Under the pieces are notes generated by a model, which searched no databases, had not been told where the DNA came from, and was given only the letters and a program-made list of their open reading frames with translations. From contig NZ_WTUZ01000016.1 in NCBI RefSeq assembly GCF_009882985.1, forward strand, positions 84,455 to 148,454: 64,000 nt of DNA, read 5' to 3'. The position numbers were made by a program, and so were the translations under genes. Below are positions 1-8,635 of the stretch, in pieces. The first letter of the stretch is position 1. The number at the start of each line of letters is the position of its first letter. The stretch is from Paenibacillus silvestris. Lineage in GTDB: Bacteria; Bacillota; Bacilli; Paenibacillales; NBRC-103111.

Positions 1-1494
1 TATACCCAAAGCGGTAAAGCCTCTCGCACAATTAAAATAACCGTAGGCTTGGAAATGACGGGGATGATGGTCCTCCATCTTCTAAGCGGCGGTATGGACA
101 GTCCGTTCCTGTGGTGTGTTTTCAATCCCGCTTGGATGGCTGCCAGTTACCTATCCTCTGCCTATTGCTGGTTCATGATGCTCTTTTACTTTTTGTTTGT
201 TACGGCTTTTTCATACTTTTTTACGAATGGGCAAATGGAGACACTGGGCAGTATCTTACTGAGCGAAAATCGCTTTTACCTCATGCTGCTGTTTATGACA
301 CTCACGATTCAATTATTGGCCGGTGTCAAAAATCGTCTTGAGATTGCGAACGCTCGAACCACGGAAACGATGGAGCATATGAAGTCGCTGTATCAAATCG
401 TGGAAGCGGCAACCCATAGTGATTCTGAGAATTTGAAAGTTATATTTGCTGAGTTTGCTTTAAAATTGACCAAGCTAAGAATGTCTTTTTTCTGGGATGT
501 CAATGGGCAAGCCAAACCTGATCAATTGATTACCCAAGGTGTCTTACCGATTGGCATTGAAACATCCCTTTCTGAGGCTTTTGAAATGCAAGAAGCTGAG
601 CTTAGACAGCTCGATTCCAGCAGGCTGATGAGTCTAGCAGAATATGGTGACTTTCTGGTGATGCCGATCAAGTCGTCGACCCGATTCTGGGGAGTCATGG
701 GCGTTAAGATTGAGCATGCCAGCTACGAAGAAGGCAGGCAGGGGTATATTAAACAGCTTGGTTTCCTATCGGAGCTATGCTCTGTCATTCTGGAGCGGCA
801 CCAGCTGGAACGAATCGAGAATCAGTTAATGATTATCGAGGAACAGAATCGGATTGCCGATGAAATGCATGACAGTGTTTCCCAGTACATATTCGGAATT
901 GTGTATGCCGTGCATTCACTAAGTCGCAAGTGGAAAGAGATTTCTAGAGATCAGATCAAAGAGCAGCTGCAGCTCATTCAAGAGTCTTCCGTAGCCGCTT
1001 CTAAAGAACTTCGTTCCACCATTTACAGTCTCAGTTCCAGGAAAAATGGCGGTGACTTTTGGATTACGACCGTCAAATCACATCTGGACAGCGTGTCCAA
1101 GCTGCATGCTGTGAAAGTGAATTTACATGTCACTGGCGATGATCATCGTCTGCATGTTAATTATCAAAAGGCTTTGTTTCGAATTATTTCGGAATCCACT
1201 GGAAATGCCATTCGTCATGGGCGCAGTACACTCATCAAGGTTGAGCTTCATATCAAGTCCGATGAGGTGAGCCTTTCCGTTCTGGATAACGGAAGTGGCT
1301 TCAGTGTGAAAGAACGATTGTCAGACCCTAAGGCTGTTGGCCTAGGGGTGAACAATATGGAACTACTTGTCCAGTCACTTGGTGGAACGATTAGTATTCA
1401 GAGCGCAGAAGGTAAAGGTACACATATTCAACTGACCATCCCATTCCAACCACAAGACAACAAGGAACTAAATGAACTTCAGATGATGGGCTAA
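1..1494 (+). CDS. Sensor histidine kinase, DegS/NarL type (5' end outside window)
   Basis: The frame is open to base 1, so the gene is truncated by the window; the first internal start codon (TTG at 49) sits within hydrophobic membrane sequence and is unlikely to be the real start. The visible 497 residues begin with several membrane segments (about residues 15-105), continue through a GAF-like sensor region (about 130-270), and end in a HisKA_3 dimerisation domain and an HATPase_c domain. The phospho-acceptor histidine is in the DEMHDSVSQ motif (visible residue about 290); the ATPase N-box (STGNAIRH) and G-boxes (DNGSGF, GLGVNN) are intact. It lies 47 bp before a LuxR-type response regulator, the usual pairing for this family. 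The signal sensed is unknown. Its position just before the polysaccharide operon suggests, but does not prove, that it controls that operon. Confidence 0.93.
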   Translation, partial: YTQSGKASRTIKITVGLEMTGMMVLHLLSGGMDSPFLWCVFNPAWMAASYLSSAYCWFMMLFYFLFVTAFSYFFTNGQMETLGSILLSENRFYLMLLFMTLTIQLLAGVKNRLEIANARTTETMEHMKSLYQIVEAATHSDSENLKVIFAEFALKLTKLRMSFFWDVNGQAKPDQLITQGVLPIGIETSLSEAFEMQEAELRQLDSSRLMSLAEYGDFLVMPIKSSTRFWGVMGVKIEHASYEEGRQGYIKQLGFLSELCSVILERHQLERIENQLMIIEEQNRIADEMHDSVSQYIFGIVYAVHSLSRKWKEISRDQIKEQLQLIQESSVAASKELRSTIYSLSSRKNGGDFWITTVKSHLDSVSKLHAVKVNLHVTGDDHRLHVNYQKALFRIISESTGNAIRHGRSTLIKVELHIKSDEVSLSVLDNGSGFSVKERLSDPKAVGLGVNNMELLVQSLGGTISIQSAEGKGTHIQLTIPFQPQDNKELNELQMMG

Positions 1495-1541
1495 ACAAGG
1501 TCAAGAAGGCTATTCCCATTCTAACGAAAGCAGGTGGAACT

Positions 1542-2162
1542 TTGAAAGTTGTTATCGTAGATGATCATCCGTTGGTGCGTAGAGGATTGTCAGCTGTGCT
1601 AAAGCTTGAAGCAAACATCGAAATTTCTGGTGAATCGGAGACGGTGGAGCAAGCATTAGAGCTAATCAAGGAAACAAAACCGGATTTGGCTATTGTGGAT
1701 CTAAAGTTAGGGAATCGTTCTGGTCTTGAAGTGGTAGAGAATATTAAAGATACATCATGCCGCAGCATCATTTTGACGTCATCGACGTTGGAGCAAGATG
1801 TAAGAAAGGCAGAAGCTGTGGGTGCGGATGGTTATGTACTCAAAGAAGCGCTTCCAGAAGAGTTGCTTTTGGCTATCAAATTGATTTTCAAAGGGAAAAA
1901 GTATTTTGACCCAGGTCTCATGGAGATGTTGTTTAAGAAAGAGGAAGAGGACAGCTTCAGTAAGCTGACGCCGAAAGAGCGGGAAGTGTTAATTGGTCTA
2001 GGAGAAGGTTTGTCCAATCAAGGTATGGCGAAGAAATTAATGGTGACGGAGTTTACTGTCAAGAAGCATGTTAGCCAGATTCTAAATAAGCTGTGTGTCA
2101 ACGATCGTACACAAGCAGCGTTGTTAGCACAGTCCAAAGGATTAGTTAGTGGATTTCAGTGA
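1542..2162 (+). CDS. LuxR/NarL-family response regulator
   Basis: This is a 206-residue two-domain regulator. The receiver domain has the acidic pair in VIVDDHP (residues 4-10), the phospho-acceptor Asp53 in AIVDLKLG, a conserved Thr/Ser region (IILTSS) and Lys100 (YVLKEA). The C-terminal GerE/LuxR helix-turn-helix (LTPKEREVL ... TVKKHVSQILNKL) occupies about residues 140-200. The start is TTG at 1542, preceded by an AGGTGG ribosome site at 1532-1537; the protein begins directly with the beta-1 strand, which supports this start. It is the partner of the upstream kinase. The DNA target is not shown by the sequence, but the 385-bp leader of the polysaccharide operon, with its inverted repeats, follows immediately. 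Confidence 0.93.
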   Translation: MKVVIVDDHPLVRRGLSAVLKLEANIEISGESETVEQALELIKETKPDLAIVDLKLGNRSGLEVVENIKDTSCRSIILTSSTLEQDVRKAEAVGADGYVLKEALPEELLLAIKLIFKGKKYFDPGLMEMLFKKEEEDSFSKLTPKEREVLIGLGEGLSNQGMAKKLMVTEFTVKKHVSQILNKLCVNDRTQAALLAQSKGLVSGFQ

Positions 2163-2237
2163 GTCACTACGGCCATATGGTCCGAAAGTATACCATCGCT
2201 TTATTAAATATAGGTACGAGTGGATAGACGAAATAGA

Positions 2238-2276
2238 CCCAAAAATTATAATTTCGAGTAATATCATAATTTTGGG
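2238..2276. repeat. Bulged inverted repeat in polysaccharide leader
   Basis: The left arm CCCAAAAATTAT (2238-2249) pairs with ATAATTTTGGG (2266-2276) apart from one extra A, with a 16-nt loop. No T-tract follows, so a Rho-independent terminator is unlikely. It may be an operator or part of a structured leader. Confidence 0.4.
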
Positions 2277-2352
2277 AATTCATTTAGTATTTGACTATAA
2301 CCAATTAAATGACAAAAAGCGGCATTCTTCATTCCATTTGGTAGAGTGCTTC

Positions 2353-2372
2353 AACTAGCTTACAAGCTAGTT
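2353..2372. repeat. Perfect 9-bp inverted repeat, possible operator
   Basis: AACTAGCTT (2353-2361), a 2-bp spacer, then AAGCTAGTT (2364-2372). A near-continuous palindrome like this fits a dimeric DNA-binding protein better than an RNA hairpin, because the 2-nt loop is too tight without unpairing. It lies about 175 bp before the first polysaccharide gene. Confidence 0.4.
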
Positions 2373-2547
2373 ATCACCGTCGAATAGTGATTGTAGAATG
2401 CTCTGAATAAAAGGAGTGATTGAATGTCGTTTCGATAGGTGGGGATGAGGAGAATAAAACGCTTTCATTACAAACATCTTAACTGAAAATTTTCGGAAAA
2501 GCAATACTGTATTTATTGATTTATTAACTATTTTTTCGGGAGGAATC

Positions 2548-3291
2548 ATGGAGAAATCGATCTTGGATTACTTTGTACTCATTCGCAAAAAGCTGTGGAT
2601 GATTGCGCTGTTCGTTCTTCTCTCGTGCCTGACAACCTTCTATGTCAGCAAAACGTTTGTTGTGCCTGTTTACAAGGCAAACACACAAGTACTGGTCAGC
2701 AGTACGTTTAAGAGTGAAGAGGCAATAGACCTGAATGATGTTTCGATGAACATGAATTTAGTTGAGAGCTACAAGGAAATCATCAAATCAGACCAGATCG
2801 TACAGAAGCTGCTGCAGAATCATCCGGAGTTCGGAATGACGCAGAAAGAACTGCTGAAGAACTTGAAGGTTAGCTCCACCGATAAAACGCAAATCATCAA
2901 AATTGAGATGGAAGATCCAAGTTATGAGAAAGCCGTCGCGATGACGAAAACACTTGCAGATACGTTCATGAGTGAAGTGCCGACATTGATGAATATGAAC
3001 AATGTCAAAATACTTTCAAGCTCTGATGTAGCTGTAAAGCCTTTGCCAGCGAATGGCAGTATCATTATTAATTTGGCTTTGAGCTTTATTTTATCGGCGA
3101 TGGCAGCTATTGGTGTGTTCTTCTTTTTCGAAAATATCAACGATACGATTCGCTCGGAGAAAGAAGCTGAGCACTTCGTGGGCCTTCCCGTTCTTGCTTC
3201 CATTGGAACGATTAAGAAAGGCAATGTAACAAAGACGTCCAAGGCGCTGAGCAGAGAGGTAGGGGAACAGACGTATGTTGCAGCTAAGTAA
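2548..3291 (+). CDS. Polysaccharide chain-length determinant / BY-kinase modulator (Wzz, CapA/YveK type)
   Basis: This 247-residue membrane protein has the Wzz topology: a short cytoplasmic N-terminus, TM1 at about residues 18-36, an extracellular domain, TM2 at about 170-192 (preceded by the proline-rich VKPLPANGS motif typical of the family) and a cytoplasmic tail. In Gram-positive systems this protein is the membrane activator of the separate BY-kinase encoded next. The ATG at 2548 follows GGGAGG at 2538-2543. It overlaps the kinase gene by 17 bp, indicating translational coupling. It is the first gene of the operon and probably sets polymer length. Confidence 0.92.
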   Translation: MEKSILDYFVLIRKKLWMIALFVLLSCLTTFYVSKTFVVPVYKANTQVLVSSTFKSEEAIDLNDVSMNMNLVESYKEIIKSDQIVQKLLQNHPEFGMTQKELLKNLKVSSTDKTQIIKIEMEDPSYEKAVAMTKTLADTFMSEVPTLMNMNNVKILSSSDVAVKPLPANGSIIINLALSFILSAMAAIGVFFFFENINDTIRSEKEAEHFVGLPVLASIGTIKKGNVTKTSKALSREVGEQTYVAAK

Positions 3292-3916
3292 TGTGCTTGT
3301 AACGGAATTAGATCCTATTTCGCCGGTTTCCGAATCTTATCGCTCTTTACGAACAGCGGTACGCTTCAAAAAAGTAGTGCCCGCTGATCAAAGGCTGGGC
3401 ATGGTCTTGATGGTTGCATCACCCAAGTCGCAAGAAGGCAAGACAACGACGCTTGCTAATCTTGCAGTTACGTATGCACAAGAAGGCAAATCAGTCGTGA
3501 TCGTTGATAGCAACTTGCGTCAGCCATCGCTGCATAACTTATTTGGTATGAATAATACAAAAGGTTTGCTCCACTTTTTTCAAAAAGGGCTTGATGTTGA
3601 TGATGTCATCACACCGACAGGGATCATTGGACTTGATCTCATCGTAGCTGGCGGTCAACCCGTCAATCCTTCAGAATTGGTAGGTTCTTCCCAGATGATG
3701 AACCTGATGAACCAACTGAAGCAGCGATATGAGGTTATCCTTATTGATTCACCATCAACGCTTGATTATACAGATGCAAGCTTGCTCACGGAATACAGTG
3801 ATGGCGTACTGCTAGTCGCTAGGAATGGTAAAACGAAGCGGGAATGGGCGAAACAAGCAAGAACTCAGCTCGAACAATCAGGTGCCCGCATGTTAGGTAT
3901 GGTTTTCAACCAATAA
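3275..3916 (+). CDS. CpsD/CapB-family bacterial tyrosine kinase
   Basis: This 213-residue P-loop ATPase regulates polysaccharide export together with the Wzz-like protein. Visible motifs are the Walker A (SQEGKTTT, about residues 50-57), Walker A' (VIVDSNLRQP) and Walker B (VILIDSPS). The N-terminal SPVSESYRSLRTAV segment is the usual family start. The C-terminus ends at MVFNQ and there is no tyrosine in the last 40 or so residues, whereas well-studied members carry a tyrosine cluster there for autophosphorylation. The kinase may therefore signal differently or act mainly as an ATPase. The ATG at 3275 lies inside the upstream gene, with a GAGAGGTAGGGG stretch before it. Confidence 0.9.
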   Translation: MLQLSNVLVTELDPISPVSESYRSLRTAVRFKKVVPADQRLGMVLMVASPKSQEGKTTTLANLAVTYAQEGKSVVIVDSNLRQPSLHNLFGMNNTKGLLHFFQKGLDVDDVITPTGIIGLDLIVAGGQPVNPSELVGSSQMMNLMNQLKQRYEVILIDSPSTLDYTDASLLTEYSDGVLLVARNGKTKREWAKQARTQLEQSGARMLGMVFNQ

Positions 3917-3949
3917 TTGAATATGTACTCTCTTAGGAGGATGAGAAGG

Positions 3950-4888
3950 ATGAAGACAGTCAAGAAAGCAATAATTCCGGCTGCGGGGTTAGGAACGAGA
4001 TTTCTACCCGCCACGAAAGCGATGCCCAAAGAGATGCTCCCAATCATCAACAAACCAACTATTCAATACATCGTGGAAGAAGCCATTGAATCCGGTATCG
4101 AAGATATCATTATTGTAACCGGTAAAGGAAAGAGAGCGATCGAAGATCATTTCGATAATGCTTTCGAGCTTGAGAACAAGCTGATGGAAACGGGGAAGCT
4201 GGAGCTCTTGAAAGAAGTTCAGCGTTCATCCAAGGTAGAAATTCATTACATTCGTCAAAAAGAACCCAAGGGACTTGGGCATGCCGTCTGGTGTGCAAGA
4301 AGGTTCATTGGCAATGAACCATTCGCTGTACTGCTGGGCGATGATATTGTCACAGGGAAGGTCCCCTGCTTGAAACAGCTGATAGAGCAATATGAATTAT
4401 CAGAAAATTCCGTCATTGGCGTCCAGAAAGTCCCGCCAGAACTTACGAACCGGTACGGTATCATTGATCCTGGTGAGCAAAATGATCGCCTATATCAAGT
4501 AAAAGATTTTATTGAAAAACCTAAATTAGGTACGGCCCCTTCCAATCTTGCCATTATGGGGAGATATGTGTTCTCTCCTAAAATCTTTGAATTTTTGGAG
4601 CTTCAGGAAAAAGGCGCTGGCGGCGAAATTCAGTTGACAGACGCGATTCAGAAGCTTAATCAAATAGAACGTGTTCTTGCTTATCATTTTGACGGCATTC
4701 GTTATGATGTGGGCGAACGACTTGGGTATATTCTTACCACGATGGCTTTCGCACTAGAGAGCAAAGATCTTCGGTTGGATGTACTTGATGCAATGGCTTC
4801 ACTCCTGATTAAGGAGAAATATGCACCTATTTTAGAACATTTGGGAGGTGAAGATTATGAGCTTGCGAGAACTGCAGGAGGAATATGA
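3950..4888 (+). CDS. galU: UTP-glucose-1-phosphate uridylyltransferase
   Basis: It makes UDP-glucose from glucose-1-phosphate and UTP. The 312-residue protein opens with the nucleotide-binding signature [19 protein letters not shown] (residues 11-29), followed by family motifs such as [20 protein letters not shown] and FIEKP. The frame extends upstream to a TTG at 3917, but the ATG at 3950 sits 9 nt after a perfect AGGAGG (3935-3940) and matches the family N-terminus, so it was chosen. UDP-glucose feeds both glucosyl transfer and the UDP-glucose dehydrogenase encoded later in the same operon. The 3' end overlaps the priming transferase gene. Confidence 0.95.
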   Translation: MKTVKKAIIPAAGLGTRFLPATKAMPKEMLPIINKPTIQYIVEEAIESGIEDIIIVTGKGKRAIEDHFDNAFELENKLMETGKLELLKEVQRSSKVEIHYIRQKEPKGLGHAVWCARRFIGNEPFAVLLGDDIVTGKVPCLKQLIEQYELSENSVIGVQKVPPELTNRYGIIDPGEQNDRLYQVKDFIEKPKLGTAPSNLAIMGRYVFSPKIFEFLELQEKGAGGEIQLTDAIQKLNQIERVLAYHFDGIRYDVGERLGYILTTMAFALESKDLRLDVLDAMASLLIKEKYAPILEHLGGEDYELARTAGGI

Positions 4889-5540
4889 GTACTACTATCC
4901 GGCTGCAACAAGATCGCAGGGTAGAAAGAGCGTAACTTCCTATTCCTTTATGAAGCGTACGTTAGATATTCTTCTTTCCTTAGCTGGACTTATTTTCTTG
5001 ATGCCTTTGTTTATCGTAGTTGCTGTTTGGATCAAGTTGGAAGATCCCGACGGTTCCGTATTCTTCAAACAAAATAGGGTGGGCAAAGATGAAACTTTGT
5101 TTCCGATGTTTAAATTTCGCTCGATGGTTTCAAATGCCGAAGCATTGAAGCAGCAATTGATGAGCCAAAACGAAGTCGAAGGCGCAATGTTCAAAATGAA
5201 AAATGATCCTCGTGTGACTCGTGTCGGCAGAGTATTGCGCAAAACGAGCATCGATGAGTTGCCGCAACTGTGGAACGTACTCATCGGTGACATGAGCTTG
5301 GTTGGTCCTAGACCGGCTCTGCCAAGTGAAGTTAAAGAGTACACGATCTATGACAAGAAACGTTTGGCTGTAACGCCTGGTTGCACGGGTTTATGGCAAG
5401 TTAGCGGAAGAAGCAATCTAAGCTTTGAGCAAATGGTTGAGCTTGATTTGACTTATATCCGTGAACGCAGCGTTTTCTATGATTTGAAAATTATAGTGAA
5501 AACCGTTTCGGTCCTTCTCGGTTCCAAAGACGCCTTTTAA
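4857..5540 (+). CDS. Priming undecaprenyl-phosphate sugar-1-phosphate transferase
   Basis: It starts the repeat unit by moving a sugar-1-phosphate from a UDP-sugar to undecaprenyl phosphate. The 227-residue protein is the short form that holds only the WbaP-like catalytic half (bacterial sugar transferase family): one hydrophobic segment (about residues 36-59), then KFRSM, the [13 protein letters not shown] block, [13 protein letters not shown] and a conserved [14 protein letters not shown] block. The ATG at 4857 is 8 nt from GGGAGG (4843-4848); the in-frame GTG at 4848 overlaps the ribosome site and is less likely. It overlaps galU by 32 bp. Glucose or galactose as the first sugar is inferred from the neighbouring galU. 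Confidence 0.93.
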   Translation: MSLRELQEEYEYYYPAATRSQGRKSVTSYSFMKRTLDILLSLAGLIFLMPLFIVVAVWIKLEDPDGSVFFKQNRVGKDETLFPMFKFRSMVSNAEALKQQLMSQNEVEGAMFKMKNDPRVTRVGRVLRKTSIDELPQLWNVLIGDMSLVGPRPALPSEVKEYTIYDKKRLAVTPGCTGLWQVSGRSNLSFEQMVELDLTYIRERSVFYDLKIIVKTVSVLLGSKDAF

Positions 5541-5565
5541 TAAAAGATAGAAAAGGAGTACCGCA

Positions 5566-6501
5566 ATGGTGCATGATCAGCCAAAACCAAGGGTTTCAAT
5601 TATCATCTGTACCTATAATCGCGCAGATTTGCTTCAGATTACGCTCTACGCACTGCCTGCATTAGCTGCAATAGATATGGCGGAGATTCTTATTGTGGAT
5701 AACAATTCCACGGATCATACGCGTGAGATCTCCGAATCATTTGCCCTTCGTCAAGCTGGGTTCATGCGTGTTCGATATATATTTGAACCGACCCAAGGAC
5801 TGTCGGCTGCGCGAAATAGGGGGATACAAGAAGCACAAGGTGAGATTATCGCCTATCTCGATGATGATGCAGTTCCTTGTTTGGGGTGGATTCGCACGAT
5901 TGTGGACACCTTTGATCATCGGCAAGATGTCTATGCGATAGGTGGCATGATTCGTCCGAAATTCGAAAGCGAGCGGCCAGCCTGGCTGATCAAATCGCTT
6001 GAACTTCCTTATACGATTGTAGATCGGGGAGAAGATGTACATGAATATCCGATGAATAAGCATCCCTTCGGAGCGAATATGGCGATTCGCAAGTCCTTTC
6101 ATGAGACATATTTGTTTCCAACAGACCTTGGAAGGAAGGGAACACTCCTGCTGTCTGGCGAAGAGTCTTGGATTTTCGAGCAGATGCAGCAGGAAAAAAA
6201 GACGATTCTTTATCACCCTTCCATGGTCGTGGATCACTTCATCCCCGACAATCGCTTAACGAAAGATTGGATTAAGCAGCGCTATTATTATCAAGGGATT
6301 ACGAATGGTTCTATGCACAAAGGATTTATGGGTAAATCAGCTTTACTCGTTAATGTTGCCTGCAGGGCGCTCTACATAGCTGTAAATGCCTTGTTCGCAC
6401 ATTCGGAAGGCGAGAAATTACTCATTGCCTGTCGGATACAAAGTATAAAAGGCACATTACTCACGATGCGCAGTCGTGTGAAAATGCGTTTAACAGGGTG
6501 A
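5566..6501 (+). CDS. Family 2 glycosyltransferase
   Basis: This 311-residue inverting GT-A glycosyltransferase has the classic N-terminus VSIIICTYNRADLL, the VDNNSTD motif and an acidic metal-binding cluster (YLDDDAV, Asp99-Asp101). A later GEE-type motif (SGEESWIFEQM) resembles the acceptor-side acidic motif of this family. The C-terminus is amphipathic rather than clearly membrane spanning. The start ATG follows AAAAGGAG at 5551-5558. It is expected to add one sugar to the lipid-linked repeat unit on the cytoplasmic face; donor and linkage cannot be read from the sequence. Confidence 0.9.
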   Translation: MVHDQPKPRVSIIICTYNRADLLQITLYALPALAAIDMAEILIVDNNSTDHTREISESFALRQAGFMRVRYIFEPTQGLSAARNRGIQEAQGEIIAYLDDDAVPCLGWIRTIVDTFDHRQDVYAIGGMIRPKFESERPAWLIKSLELPYTIVDRGEDVHEYPMNKHPFGANMAIRKSFHETYLFPTDLGRKGTLLLSGEESWIFEQMQQEKKTILYHPSMVVDHFIPDNRLTKDWIKQRYYYQGITNGSMHKGFMGKSALLVNVACRALYIAVNALFAHSEGEKLLIACRIQSIKGTLLTMRSRVKMRLTG

Positions 6502-6509
6502 GGATACGG

Positions 6510-7850
6510 ATGACACCGGTGTTTCCAATACAGCTCAAGAAACCGATGTACTATGCTCCGCTCTATGTGCTGCTTGCAGTAATTATGGGTGTAGCGGCTG
6601 CTTATCAGCCTATTATTAGTATGTTGGGTTTGGCCGTACTTTTCATGTGCGTGTATGCCATCTATCAACCGGAAAAAATGAGTTATATCGTTCTGCTTTC
6701 AACCGCTATATCTGTTAACTACATTGTTGAAGCGAATTTCCCAGGGCTGGAGATCCTTTCCCTCTATAAGCTTGGAATTCTCATTTTATTAGTTCCCAGC
6801 ATGCTGCAGAATGGACTTCGGTTGAAGTTCATTTACCCAATCATAGCTATTGCTGGCATGTTGTTCATTACCTTCTTTTTCTCAGAATGGCATCCGAGAC
6901 TAACGCTTTCGATCACCGTGAAAGCCTTTATCGGACTCGCGCTCCCTTTCTTTTTTCTCATGATCAAATGGAAAAAGGAAACAGTGCAAAAGCACATCCG
7001 GATCATCTGCCTGCTTCCAGTGGTAAGCGTGGCGACCGGGGGAATTCTTCAGGTAGCTCATCTGTATTCGTTTCTCAACGTTGAGTTCACTGGGGCGATC
7101 CGAGTACAAGGGGCGAATATCGCGCCTCATTTGGCGATGTTAGCTTTCATCGGAATTACGGTTGCTTTGATTGAAACCAAACGCAATCCGCTGCATGCCA
7201 AATTCTTATATTGTACATTGGCCGCTAACTTTGCGATTCTGATCGCTACGGGAACTAGAGGGCCAATCCTCGCTATGCTGGCCATGGCTGCGTACTATTT
7301 CTTCGATATGGTTAAGCAGTATATCAAAGGGAAGCTCATTCTATTAATCCCGTTGGTTTGCTCCTTGGCCTTAATTGGTGGAGCCGTGTATGTACAGTGG
7401 GACAATATGACGAAGCGCTCCTTCGAGCGCCAGACGGGCACGGGCATCGATTTGTCCGGCAGGACAGAAGCATGGAACTATTTCCTAAAGGGAGTGCAAG
7501 ATTCCCCGCTGACAGGTAGAGGCCTTGGTGCCGTAACGGTAGCGAATGACGGCAGTTTATATGTCGGCTTTGTGGTTCCGCACAACGAATATATCCGCTT
7601 TTATTATGACTCGGGTTATATTGGTTGCATCCTGTTGTTCCTATCCTTACTTGTCTTATTTCGAATGATTTATCGCGTCATTCCACAGCGAATTAAAATT
7701 TATTATGCAGCTTTCATACTTGCATTCTTGCTATATTCCTTGTCGGACAATACATTATCGACAATTCAATTCATCATTCCTTTTTGCTGGTATTTGAATG
7801 GTTTGTATATTCTCTCGACGACAAATTCGAAAAAAGAAGAGTTGATCTGA
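6510..7850 (+). CDS. O-antigen ligase/polymerase-like membrane protein (Wzy family, copy 1)
   Basis: This 446-residue polytopic membrane protein has roughly 11-12 hydrophobic segments. The Wzy_C/O-antigen ligase signature is present in a large loop: SGRTEAWNYFLKG, TGRGLG, then PHNEYIRFYYDSGYIG with the conserved histidine. It probably polymerises repeat units at the outer face of the membrane. The ATG at 6510 is preceded by GTGAGG (6498-6503); GTG at 6498 is an in-frame alternative that would overlap the upstream stop. A second protein of the same general class is encoded at 8628, so one of the two may instead be a ligase or have a specialised acceptor. Confidence 0.88.
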   Translation: MTPVFPIQLKKPMYYAPLYVLLAVIMGVAAAYQPIISMLGLAVLFMCVYAIYQPEKMSYIVLLSTAISVNYIVEANFPGLEILSLYKLGILILLVPSMLQNGLRLKFIYPIIAIAGMLFITFFFSEWHPRLTLSITVKAFIGLALPFFFLMIKWKKETVQKHIRIICLLPVVSVATGGILQVAHLYSFLNVEFTGAIRVQGANIAPHLAMLAFIGITVALIETKRNPLHAKFLYCTLAANFAILIATGTRGPILAMLAMAAYYFFDMVKQYIKGKLILLIPLVCSLALIGGAVYVQWDNMTKRSFERQTGTGIDLSGRTEAWNYFLKGVQDSPLTGRGLGAVTVANDGSLYVGFVVPHNEYIRFYYDSGYIGCILLFLSLLVLFRMIYRVIPQRIKIYYAAFILAFLLYSLSDNTLSTIQFIIPFCWYLNGLYILSTTNSKKEELI

Positions 7851-8635
7851 TGAGTAGAGTGACTATGTTCGATGTTCATTTTGATAATTATGACTTTCTG
7901 GACTTGCTTGCTTATATGGATGAGGTCATTCGCCAGAATAATCATTCTTACATTTTAACCTGCAATGTCGATCATCTAATTAAGCTCAGAAAAGATGCTG
8001 AGTTTCAAAAGGTATATTCAGATGCGGGTGCGATTGTGGCGGATGGCATGCCAATTATCTGGGCATCGAAGATGCTTCGTAAACCGCTCAAGCAGAAGGT
8101 GTCCGGATCTGATTTGTTCGCAAAATTAGGTGAAGCTTTCGCGGAACGCCAATATAAGCTTTTCTTCTTAGGGTCAGCGGCCGGAATTCCAGAACAAGCA
8201 GTTAAGAATCTGAAACTCGTATTTCCAAATTTGAACATCGTGGGCTGCTACTCACCTTCTTATGGTTTCGAGAAGAAAAAGGATGAGAATGAACGAATTA
8301 TTCAAATGCTGATTGATACGCAGCCAGATATCGTGTTTGTTGGCGTCGGCGCACCGAAGCAAGAGAAATGGATTTATCAAAACTATCTGCAATATAAAGT
8401 ACCGATTTCAATTGGTGTTGGCGCAACCTTCGATTTCCTTTCGGGCACCGTCAAGCGAGCTCCGAACATTATGCAGAGAACAGGGTTCGAGTGGTTTTGG
8501 CGGCTTGTGCAAGAACCACGACGGTTGTGGAAACGTTACTTGGTCCACGATGCCATGTTTGCGGTTTTGCTATGGCGCGAGGTTGTTAAGCAATTCAAGC
8601 TGAAGCGGGAGGGGACGGGAATCAATAGTGGATGA
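7850..8635 (+). CDS. WecG/TagA/CpsF-family (GT26) glycosyltransferase
   Basis: This 261-residue protein has the GT26 hallmarks: ILTCNVDHL, the ADGMPIIWAS active-site region, FFLGSAAGI, VGVGAPKQEKWI and the C-terminal EWFWRLVQEPRRLWKRYL block typical of the membrane-attaching tail. Family members transfer N-acetylmannosamine, its uronic acid or glucose to lipid-linked acceptors. The ATG at 7850 overlaps the previous stop (TGATG), so translation is coupled. The open frame extends upstream to a TTG inside the polymerase gene, which was rejected because it has no family homology and a poor ribosome site. It adds a sugar to the growing repeat unit. Confidence 0.93.
   Translation: MSRVTMFDVHFDNYDFLDLLAYMDEVIRQNNHSYILTCNVDHLIKLRKDAEFQKVYSDAGAIVADGMPIIWASKMLRKPLKQKVSGSDLFAKLGEAFAERQYKLFFLGSAAGIPEQAVKNLKLVFPNLNIVGCYSPSYGFEKKKDENERIIQMLIDTQPDIVFVGVGAPKQEKWIYQNYLQYKVPISIGVGATFDFLSGTVKRAPNIMQRTGFEWFWRLVQEPRRLWKRYLVHDAMFAVLLWREVVKQFKLKREGTGINSG

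Larger units (their letters stand above)
2163..2547 (+). promoter_or_regulatory. Long non-coding leader before the exopolysaccharide operon
   Basis: These 385 bp have no convincing gene. They contain a bulged inverted repeat (2238-2276), a perfect 9-bp inverted repeat (2353-2372), a short ATCAC/GTGAT hairpin (2373-2391), an approximate direct repeat (GTAGAGTGCT at 2341, GTAGAATGCT at 2393), and a strong ribosome site AAGGAG (2411-2416) followed by an ATG at 2424 and a stop after four codons. A partial cre-like sequence on the minus strand lies near 2455-2469 (last two consensus bases wrong). The stretch probably holds the promoter and regulatory leader of the polysaccharide genes. No known riboswitch consensus was recognised. 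Confidence 0.5.

Noticed and set aside
49..51. TTG at 49 as the true start of the sensor kinase
   Set aside because: The frame is open to base 1 and this codon falls just before a membrane segment; the gene more likely begins outside the window.
2149..2358. 69-codon open frame overlapping the response regulator end
   Set aside because: Starts inside the regulator gene, low-complexity AT-rich product and no ribosome site.
2455..2469. Minus-strand cre site in the exopolysaccharide leader
   Set aside because: The first 12 positions agree with the consensus but the final CA does not, so it was kept only as a note in the leader.
5737..6237. 166-codon minus-strand frame
   Set aside because: Lies wholly opposite the GT2 gene, which has clear motifs; the product has no recognisable features.
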